NCBI RefSeq assembly: GCF_026684035.1
Contig: NZ_CP113361.1
Coordinates: 1,860,001-1,924,000 of the forward strand
DNA length: 64,000 bases
DNA from: Methanogenium organophilum
GTDB lineage: Archaea > Halobacteriota > Methanomicrobia > Methanomicrobiales > Methanomicrobiaceae
Reading direction: 5' to 3'
A program made the translations under genes and the position numbers. Below the pieces are notes generated by a model. That model had not been told where the DNA came from, searched no databases, and saw only the letters and a program-made list of their open reading frames with translations. Shown piece by piece: positions 52,564-61,774 of the stretch (position 1 is the first letter of the stretch; each line of letters begins with the position of its first letter).

Positions 52564-54972
52564 ATGGATAACAAAGAAGAACTCAGCCTTGCGATAAACC
52601 AGGTTGAGTATGCAAACACCCCGGACGGGCCGGTTGTCTATATCTTTGGGCGGGATCCCTCCGGTACTGCCCACCAGATCGAGGTGACCGGGTTTCGCCC
52701 CTATTTCTACGCTTCTCAGGAAAAGGCCGATTCCCTCCCCCCGCATCCTAAAACAGAGGTTGATACCACCGTTTCCTATACCTCTATACGTGGAGAGGCG
52801 CTCCGGAAGATTTACACCCGGTCACCGGGTGACGTGCGCGATGTTCGTGATTATTATGAACCGCATTATGAAGCAGATATCCCCTTTGCAACACGGTACC
52901 TGATTGACCGGGGGCTGACCGGGGGAGCCATCGTCTCCGGCATACCCGCAGATTACCGGGATGTGATATCTGCGGATTACCGGGATATCATATCTGCAGA
53001 GGTGGATGCACCGGCACGGGTATGTATGATGGATATTGAGTGTGAGGATGAACGCGGATTCCCGGAACCAGGTAGGGATGCCATTGTCTGCATCACCTGT
53101 CATGACTCATTCGATGATGCTTATGTAACGCTCTACCTGCAGCCCCCGGGAAAGGCAGAACATCCGGAACCGATTCCGGTCTGCCCAAACCATCAGGTAA
53201 TCACCTATTCATCAGAACGTGCCCTTCTGAGGGGGCTTGGGGCATATATCCGTGAGACCGATCCGGATATCCTGTCCGGCTGGAACTTCGTTGATTTTGA
53301 TATCAGTTATATCACAAAACGCATGGAGGCCCTTGGCCTTGAGCCCGATTCTCTGTCGCGGATACCCGGCGCCGGTGCCCGAAACCCGCTTCGCGGAAGG
53401 GCCCTCTTCGACCTTTTGACAGGATACCGAAAGATGCAGAGTTCACGCAAGGAGTCATACCGGCTGGACGCTATCGGGGAAGAAGAGCTTGGGGAAGGCA
53501 AGGTGCGCTACACTGGCACCCTGAGTGATCTCTGGCGGGATAACCCGCAGGATCTGGTGGCATATAATGTGCGTGATGTGGAACTCTGTGTGGGAATTGA
53601 TGCAAAAAGTACAATCATTGGGTTCTACCGTGAAATTGCCCGCTATGTGGGCTGTCCTCTGGACCGGACACTGAACTCTTCGAATGTGATCGATATCTTT
53701 GTTCTCCGCAAGGCATCCGGCAGATATGTACTTCCCTCCAAGGGATTTGCATCAGGTGATGAATTTGAGGGTGCGACGGTCTTTGACCCGTCACGGGGGG
53801 TGAAGGAGAATGTTGTAGTGCTTGACCTGAAGTCCCTGTACCCTATGTGCATGATGACCATCAATGCCTCTATGGAGACAAAGGATCCGGAAGGAGAGCT
53901 CCGTGCACCAAATGGAATCCGGTTCAAAAAATCGCCGGACGGGCTGACACGCAGTATCATTGCAGACCTTCTGGGCGAGCGGGATGAAAAGAAGGCACTG
54001 CGCAATACCTTTGATTATGGATCTCCCGAGTATCAGCTCTATGATATCCAGCAAAACGTTCTCAAAGTAATTATGAACACCTATTATGGTGTCTCGGGGT
54101 ATGCACGGTTCCGCCTGTATGACCGGGAGATTGGGTCTGCTGTAACTTCGGTCGGGCGGGCTATAATTGCACACACCCGTGATGTGATAACAGGCATGGG
54201 ATATAGTGTGCTCTATGGGGATACGGATTCCTGCATGATAGAGCTCCCGGTGGCGGACGCCGAAGAAACCATTGGAATGGCACGGGCGATTGAAGCGCGT
54301 CTCAACGAGAGCTATGGTGATTTTGCATGTGAGGTGCTCGGGGCTGAAACGCATTATTTCTCCATCAAATTTGAGAAGATATACCGGCGGTTCTTCCAGG
54401 CAGGAAAGAAAAAGCGGTATGCAGGGCATCTGGTCTGGAAAGAGGGGAAAGAGGTCGACAAGATTGATATCGTCGGCTTTGAGATGAAGCGCTCGGACTC
54501 GTCCCAGGTGACAAAAGAGGTCCAGCAGCATGTGATGGAACTCATTCTCCGTGGCTCGGGCAGGGCTGCAGTGAAATCATATCTTGGTGATGTGATCAAA
54601 AAATACCGGAAAGGAAATTATTCTCTTGAGGAGATTGGCATTCCCGGAGGCATCAACAAATCCCTTGACAGTTACAAGAACAAGGATGCACATGTCAGGG
54701 GGGCTGAATATTCCAACAAATATCTGGGAACCGGGTTTGTATCCGGGAGTAAGCCCAAACGGGTATACATCAGGAATGTGACGGGAAAATACCCTAAGAC
54801 CGATGTGGTGTGCTTTGAGTATGCGGATCAGATCCCCCCGGAATTTGAGATCGACCTCGAAAAGATGCTTGATCGGTCGGTTGAACAGCCGATATCACGT
54901 ATCATTGAAGCTGTCGGGTGGACGTGGCAGGAGATGGATCCGTCACATACAACTCTCGCGGACTTCTTCTGA
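52564..54972 (+). CDS. polB: DNA polymerase, family B
   Basis: An 802-residue replicative/repair polymerase. Proofreading exonuclease motifs are intact: ExoI MDIECE, ExoII NFVDFDISYI, ExoIII YNVRDVELCV. Polymerase motifs: DLKSLYP (region II), KVIMNTYYG (motif B), YGDTDS (region I). No intein interrupts them. A 24-bp tandem duplication near residues 130-145 doubles a DYRD[V/I]ISA unit just before the exonuclease domain. It starts 2 nt after mdh. The TGA stop is followed in frame by 45 further codons. Confidence 0.93.
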   Translation: MDNKEELSLAINQVEYANTPDGPVVYIFGRDPSGTAHQIEVTGFRPYFYASQEKADSLPPHPKTEVDTTVSYTSIRGEALRKIYTRSPGDVRDVRDYYEPHYEADIPFATRYLIDRGLTGGAIVSGIPADYRDVISADYRDIISAEVDAPARVCMMDIECEDERGFPEPGRDAIVCITCHDSFDDAYVTLYLQPPGKAEHPEPIPVCPNHQVITYSSERALLRGLGAYIRETDPDILSGWNFVDFDISYITKRMEALGLEPDSLSRIPGAGARNPLRGRALFDLLTGYRKMQSSRKESYRLDAIGEEELGEGKVRYTGTLSDLWRDNPQDLVAYNVRDVELCVGIDAKSTIIGFYREIARYVGCPLDRTLNSSNVIDIFVLRKASGRYVLPSKGFASGDEFEGATVFDPSRGVKENVVVLDLKSLYPMCMMTINASMETKDPEGELRAPNGIRFKKSPDGLTRSIIADLLGERDEKKALRNTFDYGSPEYQLYDIQQNVLKVIMNTYYGVSGYARFRLYDREIGSAVTSVGRAIIAHTRDVITGMGYSVLYGDTDSCMIELPVADAEETIGMARAIEARLNESYGDFACEVLGAETHYFSIKFEKIYRRFFQAGKKKRYAGHLVWKEGKEVDKIDIVGFEMKRSDSSQVTKEVQQHVMELILRGSGRAAVKSYLGDVIKKYRKGNYSLEEIGIPGGINKSLDSYKNKDAHVRGAEYSNKYLGTGFVSGSKPKRVYIRNVTGKYPKTDVVCFEYADQIPPEFEIDLEKMLDRSVEQPISRIIEAVGWTWQEMDPSHTTLADFF
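52951..52998. repeat. 24-bp tandem duplication inside polB
   Basis: Two adjacent 24-bp units (52951-52974 and 52975-52998) that differ at three positions. They encode two copies of DYRDxISA within the N-terminal domain of the polymerase. In-frame, so the reading frame is kept. Confidence 0.75.
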
Positions 54973-55613
54973 TACCCGGAGTTTGTGGTTAAAATCCACT
55001 GTCCATACATTGATCTGGTTTCAATCGTGGAAATCTCCGTTCGGGGAATGTATTGGGGGGTACCTCTGGTGGCCATTTTATCTATTCCTGTTTTTTGGAG
55101 AAATATACAGCATCCACAGGATGATTAGGTAGATGAGTTCATCTGTAGCGACTGCACCGGGGAATATGTATCTTCTGTTTTCTCATGCAAGGGTAATTGC
55201 AGCGAAGAATACTGAAATATCTTTTAAGGAGGTTTAACACTCGGTGCCTTAGCATACCCGTGTGTCCGGGAGGATTTTACCATCACCGATGGCATGAGAT
55301 GTTCAAAAAAGAATATTTATAGATTTGTATGAATGTTTTGGTGGTATCTTTTCTATATCAGGCAATGTTTCGAGGTGCCACGTCTATGGCATAGTATTGT
55401 GCATTGACATGGTGAAAGAGAAGATATTCTAACCTGATGGAGTCCCTGGATTGTGCTTTTTCTGCTGTAATAATTTAGCTCTCACCTCCTGCGACAGATT
55501 ACAGTCATGCAGAACTACTATAATCGTTCAGGTGAGTGCATATGTATTCTCAATAGTTTATTGAGCTACCGTTACCTTTAATATGGGTGGTCTATTCAGC
55601 CCCCGCAATAGTG
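54973..55613. other. Long AT-rich gap after polB; no firm gene
   Basis: 641 nt between polB and the flavodoxin gene, with no clear coding region. After the polB TGA the same frame stays open for 45 codons to TAG at 55111-55113 and contains a membrane-like YWGVPLVAILSIPVF, which may be a short GTG-started ORF or coincidence. Further on the sequence is AT-rich with many stops in all frames; I see no tRNA or recognisable structured RNA. Confidence 0.4.
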
Positions 55614-56123
55614 TTATAGCTGAAGCAGGCAGAGATCAATAAGGCCCTGGGCCCAGATCACAGCCGCTTCCCTGTTACGGTAATCCCCTGGTTTTGCACC
55701 AATGATCTTCATTACTGCCTTATCTTTGAAGGAAAGGTGCTCCTCTGATATTTTGCCCGCAAAGTATCCAATGTCTCTAAGTTCGATATGTTCCAGTATC
55801 TGGTCAAAAGCAGCAGACGCAGCCTGTTTTTTTTCCGGAGAAATATCCAGCAGAGAGTACCCTGAGAGAAAGCCGATCACCGGAATTTCATGTAGCATAT
55901 TCTTGTGAAGGCTGACGAATGCAACCAGTTCCGGTAGTACTTTGCCATAATATATCGGGCTCCCGATGATCACAGCACTATAGCCTGTTATATCGAATAC
56001 GTCCTTCACGTTTCGTACATCTACTTCACGACCCTGCTTGCGCAGACCTTCTGCGATTGCCGTGGCAATTCCTTCTGTTGCACCGTATTTGGTGGCGTAT
56101 ATGACAAGTATCCGATTGTTCAT
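55614..56123 (-). CDS. Flavodoxin-like protein (protoporphyrinogen oxidase HemG-like)
   Basis: A 169-residue flavodoxin-fold protein. The FMN phosphate loop is ILVIYATKYGATEGIA at the N-terminus and GSPIYYGKVLPELVAFV in the middle. It resembles the HemG group (Flavodoxin_5) rather than electron-transfer flavodoxins. It is the downstream member of a minus-strand pair with the next gene, separated by 108 nt, and may be a paralogue from duplication. Role: redox chaperoning or oxygen protection is possible, not shown. Confidence 0.75.
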   Translation of the reverse strand: MNNRILVIYATKYGATEGIATAIAEGLRKQGREVDVRNVKDVFDITGYSAVIIGSPIYYGKVLPELVAFVSLHKNMLHEIPVIGFLSGYSLLDISPEKKQAASAAFDQILEHIELRDIGYFAGKISEEHLSFKDKAVMKIIGAKPGDYRNREAAVIWAQGLIDLCLLQL

Positions 56124-56231
56124 GGTAGTTTATCTCTTTCGGTGGCTGTATCAACTGGTCTCTGGTGTGTTAACTGAAAGACGTCTGAAGATATGAATTG
56201 TATATCGTTTCTCTTTAAGAAACCTCCTTTT

Positions 56232-56753
56232 TTATATGGAATTATTATTTTCAAGAATAGCTGATGCAATTTCCCGGGCCCAGGTCCTGATTGCCTCATG
56301 ATCCCTGAAATCTCCGACCGGAGGGTGCACCATATCGGCAATCTGTGCATCAGCCTCTATGAGGACGGACGGGTCGAGAGATCCCGCAAATACTTTTTTT
56401 ACCGCAGGCTTTACATAATCTTTCATTTCATCAATAGCGGCAATGAGTGTCCGTTCTGCTTCTTCTCCGGGTGGACAGCATGAGACGCCATCGACAAATA
56501 TTGCGACCCATTTTTCTGCTAAAAACTGCATATATTTCTGGCAGAAATCCCGTGCTTCAATGAGCATTTTTCCCATATATACCGGACTTCCGATAATGAC
56601 TGCATCGTAGGTATCGATAGATCCGGTCTCCATTACATTGATGAGATCACTTTCAATGCCATTTTCTGTTAGAATGTCCTGTATTTCTTCTGCGATCTCC
56701 TTCGTAGTCCCATATTTTGTCGCATATGCAATGAGTGTACGAGTTCCTGTCAT
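56232..56753 (-). CDS. Flavodoxin-like protein, paralogue of the downstream gene
   Basis: A 173-residue flavodoxin-fold protein with TLIAYATKYGTTKEIAEEI and GSPVYMGKMLIEARDF in the same positions as its neighbour. It adds an adjacent cysteine pair in DGVSCCPPGEE that the other copy lacks. C-terminal segment VHPPVGDFRDHEAIRTWA mirrors the KPGDYRNREAAVIWA of the second copy. Together they look like an old tandem duplication. No partner dehydrogenase is encoded nearby. Confidence 0.75.
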   Translation of the reverse strand: MTGTRTLIAYATKYGTTKEIAEEIQDILTENGIESDLINVMETGSIDTYDAVIIGSPVYMGKMLIEARDFCQKYMQFLAEKWVAIFVDGVSCCPPGEEAERTLIAAIDEMKDYVKPAVKKVFAGSLDPSVLIEADAQIADMVHPPVGDFRDHEAIRTWAREIASAILENNNSI

Positions 56754-56855
56754 AATTATCCATGTATGGATTCTCCTGCATTAATCACTATTGATAGAAT
56801 CCGGAGAGGGATTTATGTAAAATTGATGGTAATGGACATTATGGTGAGATACTCA

Positions 56856-57554
56856 ATGAATAAAATCAATCTGATGTCAATAATTCTCATCTCTATTGGT
56901 ATTATTTGCTGGTGTGTGATACCGGTATCCGCTCTGTCATCTGCAGTAATAGGAGAGACCGTTCATCTCTCCGGAAAGGGAGGGGGATATGATGATATGT
57001 ATCTCTTCCTGACAGGCCCCAATCTTGAACCCGGTGGCGTCAGGCTGGACAGTGTCACAAGTCCGGTGGTATCAGGCACTGCTGCGTCTTTCACCCATGC
57101 ACCTGTCAGAAGCGGGGTGTGGGAGTATGTTTGGGACACCGGCAGGACAGGGGGTACGCTGGATCCCGGTACCTATCTGGTATGGGCAGTGCCGGAGCCC
57201 CTTGACCGTTATGACCTCCAGGGCACATCTTATGCGACCATAAACATCCGTCTGACAAATCCTGGACTGACAGCAGAGATATCCGGGGATTTTGGCAATG
57301 GGTCGCCTGAAGAGACCGTTAAAGTGACTGCAGAAGAGACCGGAGAGGAGATTACTTCGGTTAGCAGTACGGAACCTTCCGGAGACGAAGAAATATCTGG
57401 TACTATGGATCGTGAAGCAAATGGGGTAGAGGACATCTCCGAGGATGCACTGCCTCAACCCACTACTGCAGGGTCTTTCCCGTATCCGTTTGTCTGTGCC
57501 GCAGGTATTGGAATTTTTTTCCTGCAGATAATGGGAATCAGAATAAAATTGTAG
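56856..57554 (+). CDS. DUF3821 surface protein with C-terminal membrane anchor
   Basis: A 232-residue exported protein. A signal peptide (about 1-28) is followed by the DUF3821 domain VHLSGKGGGYDDMYLFLTGPNL, then an acidic, Ser/Thr/Glu-rich stalk, and a C-terminal membrane helix ending GIRIKL. DUF3821 domains occur in secreted or S-layer-associated proteins of Methanomicrobiales, so this is a good lineage marker. A longer frame starts at 56766; the ATG at 56856 sits at the signal peptide. Confidence 0.75.
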   Translation: MNKINLMSIILISIGIICWCVIPVSALSSAVIGETVHLSGKGGGYDDMYLFLTGPNLEPGGVRLDSVTSPVVSGTAASFTHAPVRSGVWEYVWDTGRTGGTLDPGTYLVWAVPEPLDRYDLQGTSYATINIRLTNPGLTAEISGDFGNGSPEETVKVTAEETGEEITSVSSTEPSGDEEISGTMDREANGVEDISEDALPQPTTAGSFPYPFVCAAGIGIFFLQIMGIRIKL

Positions 57555-57570
57555 ATTATATATGGGGATT

Positions 57571-58032
57571 TCAGTCCCCGTTCTTTTTTAGCTTGATACC
57601 ATTTACTTCACAGGAAGCACCGCACCCGTTTGTTGTCCCGTTATCAATGATACGATAGGCATCTGCGAGAACTGCCGCCTGTGCAAGTGATCCGGCAATG
57701 AGGACAACTTCCAGGATTTCATCTTTGGTTGCCCCTTTTTTAAGGGCGGAACTCATGTGGTATTCAACACAATGGTTGCAGTTCAGTGCAGCACCAACTG
57801 CAATACTAATCAGTTCAATCATCTTTGGATCGATAGATGATGTCTCAAAAATTGTATCCTTATACATCAGGTGCGAAAGAAGGACTTCGGGTTTTTTAGC
57901 CATCTTCTGATAGATGAGAGGGACACTTCCGTATTCATCTTTTATGCCCTCCAGCCAGTCTTTTGATGCTGTCTCTGTTCCACGTTTCAGAATTTCCTGA
58001 AGTGTGCCCTCAAAATCCACAATATGCGCCAT
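57571..58032 (-). CDS. Carboxymuconolactone decarboxylase/AhpD-like protein
   Basis: A 153-residue AhpD-like fold protein. The active CxxC motif and proton-relay residue are in LNCNHCVEYHMSSALKKG, the standard AhpD/CMD signature, giving likely peroxide or disulfide reductase activity. A cysteine-rich C-terminus (NGCGASC) adds two extra thiols. The ATG at 58032 begins the family pattern; a slightly longer start at 58047 exists. It sits just upstream of the MCR-maturation cluster in the same direction and may be an oxygen-protection partner. Confidence 0.8.
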   Translation of the reverse strand: MAHIVDFEGTLQEILKRGTETASKDWLEGIKDEYGSVPLIYQKMAKKPEVLLSHLMYKDTIFETSSIDPKMIELISIAVGAALNCNHCVEYHMSSALKKGATKDEILEVVLIAGSLAQAAVLADAYRIIDNGTTNGCGASCEVNGIKLKKNGD

Positions 58033-58081
58033 TAATGTATCTTCCAAATGTTTGTCAGAAAAAAGGGAAATAATTTCTTAT

Positions 58082-59026
58082 TTAGACCATTATTTTCGTC
58101 TCTGAAAATGGCCGTATACGGATAAGGATATAATCACGCATACGGGAAGGGAGAATGTGGGTAATGTCACCAATTTTAACACCGTTTTCAATTTCAATTG
58201 CAGCAATTGAATCTGCATAGGCATCATACGGCAGTTTAACGCGGAGTGCACGTATCTGGACCGTGATGGGTGTAGGATGGGTTGACCGGTCGGTTATATC
58301 CATTGCATCATCAAGGACTGCCATCAGACGTGCCGGATTCACAGAAAGAGGATCTTTTGCAACGTCTTCACGCTTTTGAGAAAGAACTGACGATACCTCA
58401 TCAACGAGTGCATCGAGACGGTCGATTTCGCCCTCCTGCCGTTTCATCCGGTGGCCGATTCTTCCGATTCCGCCAACGTATCCGTCAACAGGGGGATCAA
58501 TAATGCGCTGCAGTGCCTCTGTGGAAGGCCGTCCGGTGAGAATGATGGGCACATTTATTCCCCTGCGCAGAGCAGGCATTTTATACTCTATGCAGGATTC
58601 AAAGTTGCCGAGCATCATCACTGCACAGTCATGCTCATTGATGATGTCACGTTCTTCGATATTCAGGTTTGCAATCCGTTTACCAAAACCACGGGCAAGG
58701 CCAATCATATTGGTCTTCGCCCCGGCGCTTCTGAGATATTCTGCTACATCACATGAGGTATGGGGCAGGTGATGGATCTCAAGACTGGGGCTGATGACAG
58801 CAATTTCGGTCCCTACAAGGGGAGCCTCAAACACCTCGCCTGCCAGAGGACGACTGATTTTCCGTATCAGTTCAATATCGTCTTTTGGCACGAGGGACTG
58901 TAGCACCACTTCCTGGGCAAGCATGTGTTTCTGAACGATATATCCTCCAAGGTCATCAATAAGGTCAATGACAATGTCGTGGCGGTATACTCCTCCTTTG
59001 TAGGTGATAGGAACAAGGACGGTCAT
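58082..59026 (-). CDS. Methanogenesis marker protein 7
   Basis: A 314-residue protein of the marker 7 family, found in methanogens. It has a segment HTSCDVAEYLRSAGAKTNMIGLARGFGKRIANLN and later RMKRQEGEIDRLDALVDEVSSVL. Its start overlaps the marker 17 stop by 4 nt (ATGA). As I recall from recent structural work, marker proteins 3, 7 and 17 join McrC and the A2 ATPase in the complex that activates methyl-coenzyme M reductase; the sequence alone cannot show that. Last gene of the cluster. Confidence 0.88.
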   Translation of the reverse strand: MTVLVPITYKGGVYRHDIVIDLIDDLGGYIVQKHMLAQEVVLQSLVPKDDIELIRKISRPLAGEVFEAPLVGTEIAVISPSLEIHHLPHTSCDVAEYLRSAGAKTNMIGLARGFGKRIANLNIEERDIINEHDCAVMMLGNFESCIEYKMPALRRGINVPIILTGRPSTEALQRIIDPPVDGYVGGIGRIGHRMKRQEGEIDRLDALVDEVSSVLSQKREDVAKDPLSVNPARLMAVLDDAMDITDRSTHPTPITVQIRALRVKLPYDAYADSIAAIEIENGVKIGDITHILPSRMRDYILIRIRPFSETKIMV

Positions 59027-59616
59027 GCTGTCACCCCCACCAGAGCAAATTTCTCCTTTAGAAGTGTTTCAATGACCTCTTCATCCAGCGTGTTCTCGCT
59101 TGCCACATAGCTGAAGAGCCCTTCTCCGACAGTCTGGCGTCGGACCTTGAATCCTTCGGGAGCAATCCACTGGAGTGCATAGATGATGTCATGGAACATC
59201 CCCTCGCTCGGGTCAACAATAACTATCTCCTCAATCGCACGGGGGTCCAGATTCGGCACGCGGATCTTTACTGTGAACCGGTCGGGCTGGGTGATTAGAT
59301 CACGTCCATAGGTGTCCCAGAGGATGGACAGCATCGGTGAGAGATAGGTCTCGGAGCCGATGTCCAGCACAATTCCTTCATCAGTTTTCAGGGCACTTGC
59401 AACGTCATGGATATGCACAAGTCCAGGCATCTTTTTGATAATTCCTACTGCAAGAAAGAGCGGTGTTTCCAGGTCTATGTAGATGTGAAGTCTGCCAATG
59501 GACTGGTTCAGGTTGAGATCCGAGAGAATGTCATCTGCAATCTGGCGGTATGTTTCAGCACCCACTGATTCCGTGCATTCCACAACAAAGTACTCAAGCC
59601 CTTTCATGGCAGTCAC
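59023..59616 (-). CDS. Methanogenesis marker protein 17
   Basis: A 197-residue protein of the marker 17 family. No known catalytic motif; the sequence ends in a regular strand-helix region with [17 protein letters not shown]. It overlaps both neighbours by 4 nt (ATGA), so it is made together with markers 7 and 15. It belongs to the set proposed to form the MCR activation complex. Confidence 0.88.
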   Translation of the reverse strand: MTAMKGLEYFVVECTESVGAETYRQIADDILSDLNLNQSIGRLHIYIDLETPLFLAVGIIKKMPGLVHIHDVASALKTDEGIVLDIGSETYLSPMLSILWDTYGRDLITQPDRFTVKIRVPNLDPRAIEEIVIVDPSEGMFHDIIYALQWIAPEGFKVRRQTVGEGLFSYVASENTLDEEVIETLLKEKFALVGVTA

Positions 59617-60854
59617 TTCTCCTCAATAAATCCTGATGCAAGGAGGGCCGACCCGACCGAACCGATATACTGCGAATGGTGTGGCACCAGAATATCTGTC
59701 TGGAGCAGATCACCCATCTCATGGACCAGGCCCTCGATAAGTGAGGTGCCGCCGACCATGATCACCGGCTCTTTAATGTCAACTTCCTGGAGCTGCTGCT
59801 CAAAGACTTGTTCTGCGACACTGCGGCATGCAGCTGCGGCTACATCTTCTTTGGAGTTCCCTTCTGCCAGTGCATTGACGAGACTTTGTGTCCCGAATAC
59901 GATACAGTAACTGTTCATGGGGACGGTCTTTGATATGCCTTTCATAGCAATCGGGCCAAGTTCGGTGATGTCCACGCCTATTCGTTTGGCGGTCATCTCA
60001 AGGAACCGTCCGGACGCGCCGGCACAGATGCCACCCATGGTGAACGTGCCGGGGATACCGTCCTGGACAGAAATTGCCTTGTTGTCCATACCCCCGATAT
60101 CAATCACTGTCGCTTCGCCATGCTGCCGGTCAGCCAGATATACCGCACCCTTGGAATTAACGGTCAGTTCTTCCTGAATAAGGTCGGCTCCGATCTTGTC
60201 TCCGATCAGGTGCCTGCCATATCCGGTGGTGCCAATGGCCTCAATGTCTCCCATTTCAAGACCTGCCTCCTTCAGAGCCGCCTCAATAACACCATTTGCG
60301 CTGTTTATCACTTCGGTGGTGGGCATCCAGCCGGTACCAATTATCTCATTGTTCCGCATGATGACCGCTTTTGTTGTCGCAGACCCTGAGTCAATACCCA
60401 TCGTCGTCCCTTTCTGCTTTTCACGGGCAAGAAGTGCCCGTCTGCGGGCGATGGTGGTGAGCGCTTCCATCCGGGTGAGGAGTGTCCCTGATGTGGTGCG
60501 TTCGGTAAAGGAATAACTCACGACCGGGAGGTCTGAGTGTTCATGGATGTAGCGCCGCAGTTCATTGCGGACAATTGCTGCTTCCGCACAGCGGAAACAG
60601 GTGGCAATAAAGACTGCATCAGCCTCTACATTTCCCTCAACGAGTGCCATGGCACGGGCAATGGCAAGTTTCAAATCTCCTGACCGTGCTTCAAGACCGA
60701 ATGCATCATACGACCGGCGGATATCGGCAAGGGTCACATCCGGAAAGAACATCTCGGCATTGACCGCCTCTGCTGCATCATAGATCTCCTTTTGCACACC
60801 ACTGTGTTCTGGTCCACAGGAGAGTTGCGCTACGCGGACTGGTTGTTCACTCAT
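59613..60854 (-). CDS. Methanogenesis marker protein 15 (BadF/BcrA/HgdC-type ATPase)
   Basis: A 413-residue protein. An N-terminal part (about 1-140) with [13 protein letters not shown] and [12 protein letters not shown] precedes a C-terminal ASKHA ATPase of the 2-hydroxyglutaryl-CoA-dehydratase activator type: phosphate loop [24 protein letters not shown] and [13 protein letters not shown] with the family's cysteine. In dehydratase systems such activators use ATP to push low-potential electrons, so this one may do similar work in nickel-cofactor reduction. ATG 60854 lies within the end of marker 5 by 8 nt. Confidence 0.88.
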   Translation of the reverse strand: MSEQPVRVAQLSCGPEHSGVQKEIYDAAEAVNAEMFFPDVTLADIRRSYDAFGLEARSGDLKLAIARAMALVEGNVEADAVFIATCFRCAEAAIVRNELRRYIHEHSDLPVVSYSFTERTTSGTLLTRMEALTTIARRRALLAREKQKGTTMGIDSGSATTKAVIMRNNEIIGTGWMPTTEVINSANGVIEAALKEAGLEMGDIEAIGTTGYGRHLIGDKIGADLIQEELTVNSKGAVYLADRQHGEATVIDIGGMDNKAISVQDGIPGTFTMGGICAGASGRFLEMTAKRIGVDITELGPIAMKGISKTVPMNSYCIVFGTQSLVNALAEGNSKEDVAAAACRSVAEQVFEQQLQEVDIKEPVIMVGGTSLIEGLVHEMGDLLQTDILVPHHSQYIGSVGSALLASGFIEEK

Positions 60855-61302
60855 TGTTCTCACCACCAAGTCCCGTAAGGAATTCCTTTATCTGTGTGAC
60901 AAATGCGGTGCCTTCCTCTTCGCTATACGGGTATTTGATATCCAGGACGGGCAGTCCTTCCTGCTGGCGCACCATGTACATCACCAGTTCATTCGTGCGG
61001 GCACACCCCATGCACCCAAAGGAGAGGTCTGCATCATTGATGATGATTGCGGCATCGGCTTCTTCAATAAGAGGGCCGTAGATAGACATCCTTCCGCGGA
61101 CTCCGCAGGGGACCTCTACTGCGGCATATTTGAGTCCTTTTTTCGGGTCTTCCGGTGTCATCTGGAGAGGTGGCGAGTCAAGACTGGGAGTTTGGATCCG
61201 TTCCCGTATACTGGTCGCTGCCCCCAGTGCTTCATGGCCCCATCTCTCTACCATATCTGAGAGCACAAGGCTTGTTGCAGGGTAAATAAACACTTTTGCC
61301 AT
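60847..61302 (-). CDS. Methanogenesis marker protein 5
   Basis: A 151-residue protein of the marker 5 family. It has a [13 protein letters not shown] motif, a likely metal or Fe-S ligand group, and [22 protein letters not shown] before it. ATG 61302 is preceded on the minus strand by GAGGAGG 8-9 nt upstream, which fixes the start; a longer frame to 61335 overlaps the marker 6 end. Four nt separate it from marker 6. Confidence 0.85.
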   Translation of the reverse strand: MAKVFIYPATSLVLSDMVERWGHEALGAATSIRERIQTPSLDSPPLQMTPEDPKKGLKYAAVEVPCGVRGRMSIYGPLIEEADAAIIINDADLSFGCMGCARTNELVMYMVRQQEGLPVLDIKYPYSEEEGTAFVTQIKEFLTGLGGENNE

Positions 61303-61306
61303 TCTG

Positions 61307-61774
61307 TTATGCCTCCTCGTTTCTGATAATCTCAACTAATTTTTCCAGGGGTAACTTTCCTTCATCCAGTTTCTTCTTCCCGAACCGTGGGAATTCTGGT
61401 GTGGTGTTCTTTTCGAGTTCTTCAAGGCCGTGAGAGACATACCGGAAGAGTCCGCTCTCAAATTCATGACCATAGTATCCCGGTCGTGCACCGCCAAGAT
61501 TTGCACGGCACCGGCGTGTATCGCCGGGTGGGAATCCACGGTCTTTTACGAATATATGGGCCGGGTCAACCTTTCTCAGTTCAGTGATGAGTTTTTTCAC
61601 GTTCTCCGGAGCGCCTGTTACCTGCAGTCCGAAACAGGTTTCTTTGATCATCAGACCGTCAGAGATTTCATACGCACGTATCGCAAGGGTCTGGGGTGTT
61701 ACGTCCGGTGAATCTATGAATACATACTTTGTTACGGTACCAACGTATGTGGGGACATACTGGTCTCTGCTCAT
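61307..61774 (-). CDS. Methanogenesis marker protein 6
   Basis: A 155-residue protein of the marker 6 family. The middle holds RGFPPGDTRRCRANLGGARPGYYGHE, a conserved stretch with a single cysteine. Its ATG overlaps the marker 3 stop by 4 nt (ATGA). No enzyme activity is known; the gene is part of the coupled cluster. Confidence 0.87.
   Translation of the reverse strand: MSRDQYVPTYVGTVTKYVFIDSPDVTPQTLAIRAYEISDGLMIKETCFGLQVTGAPENVKKLITELRKVDPAHIFVKDRGFPPGDTRRCRANLGGARPGYYGHEFESGLFRYVSHGLEELEKNTTPEFPRFGKKKLDEGKLPLEKLVEIIRNEEA

Noticed and set aside
52564-54972. Intein in polB
   Set aside because: The three polymerase motifs are continuous and the length (802) is that of an uninterrupted enzyme.
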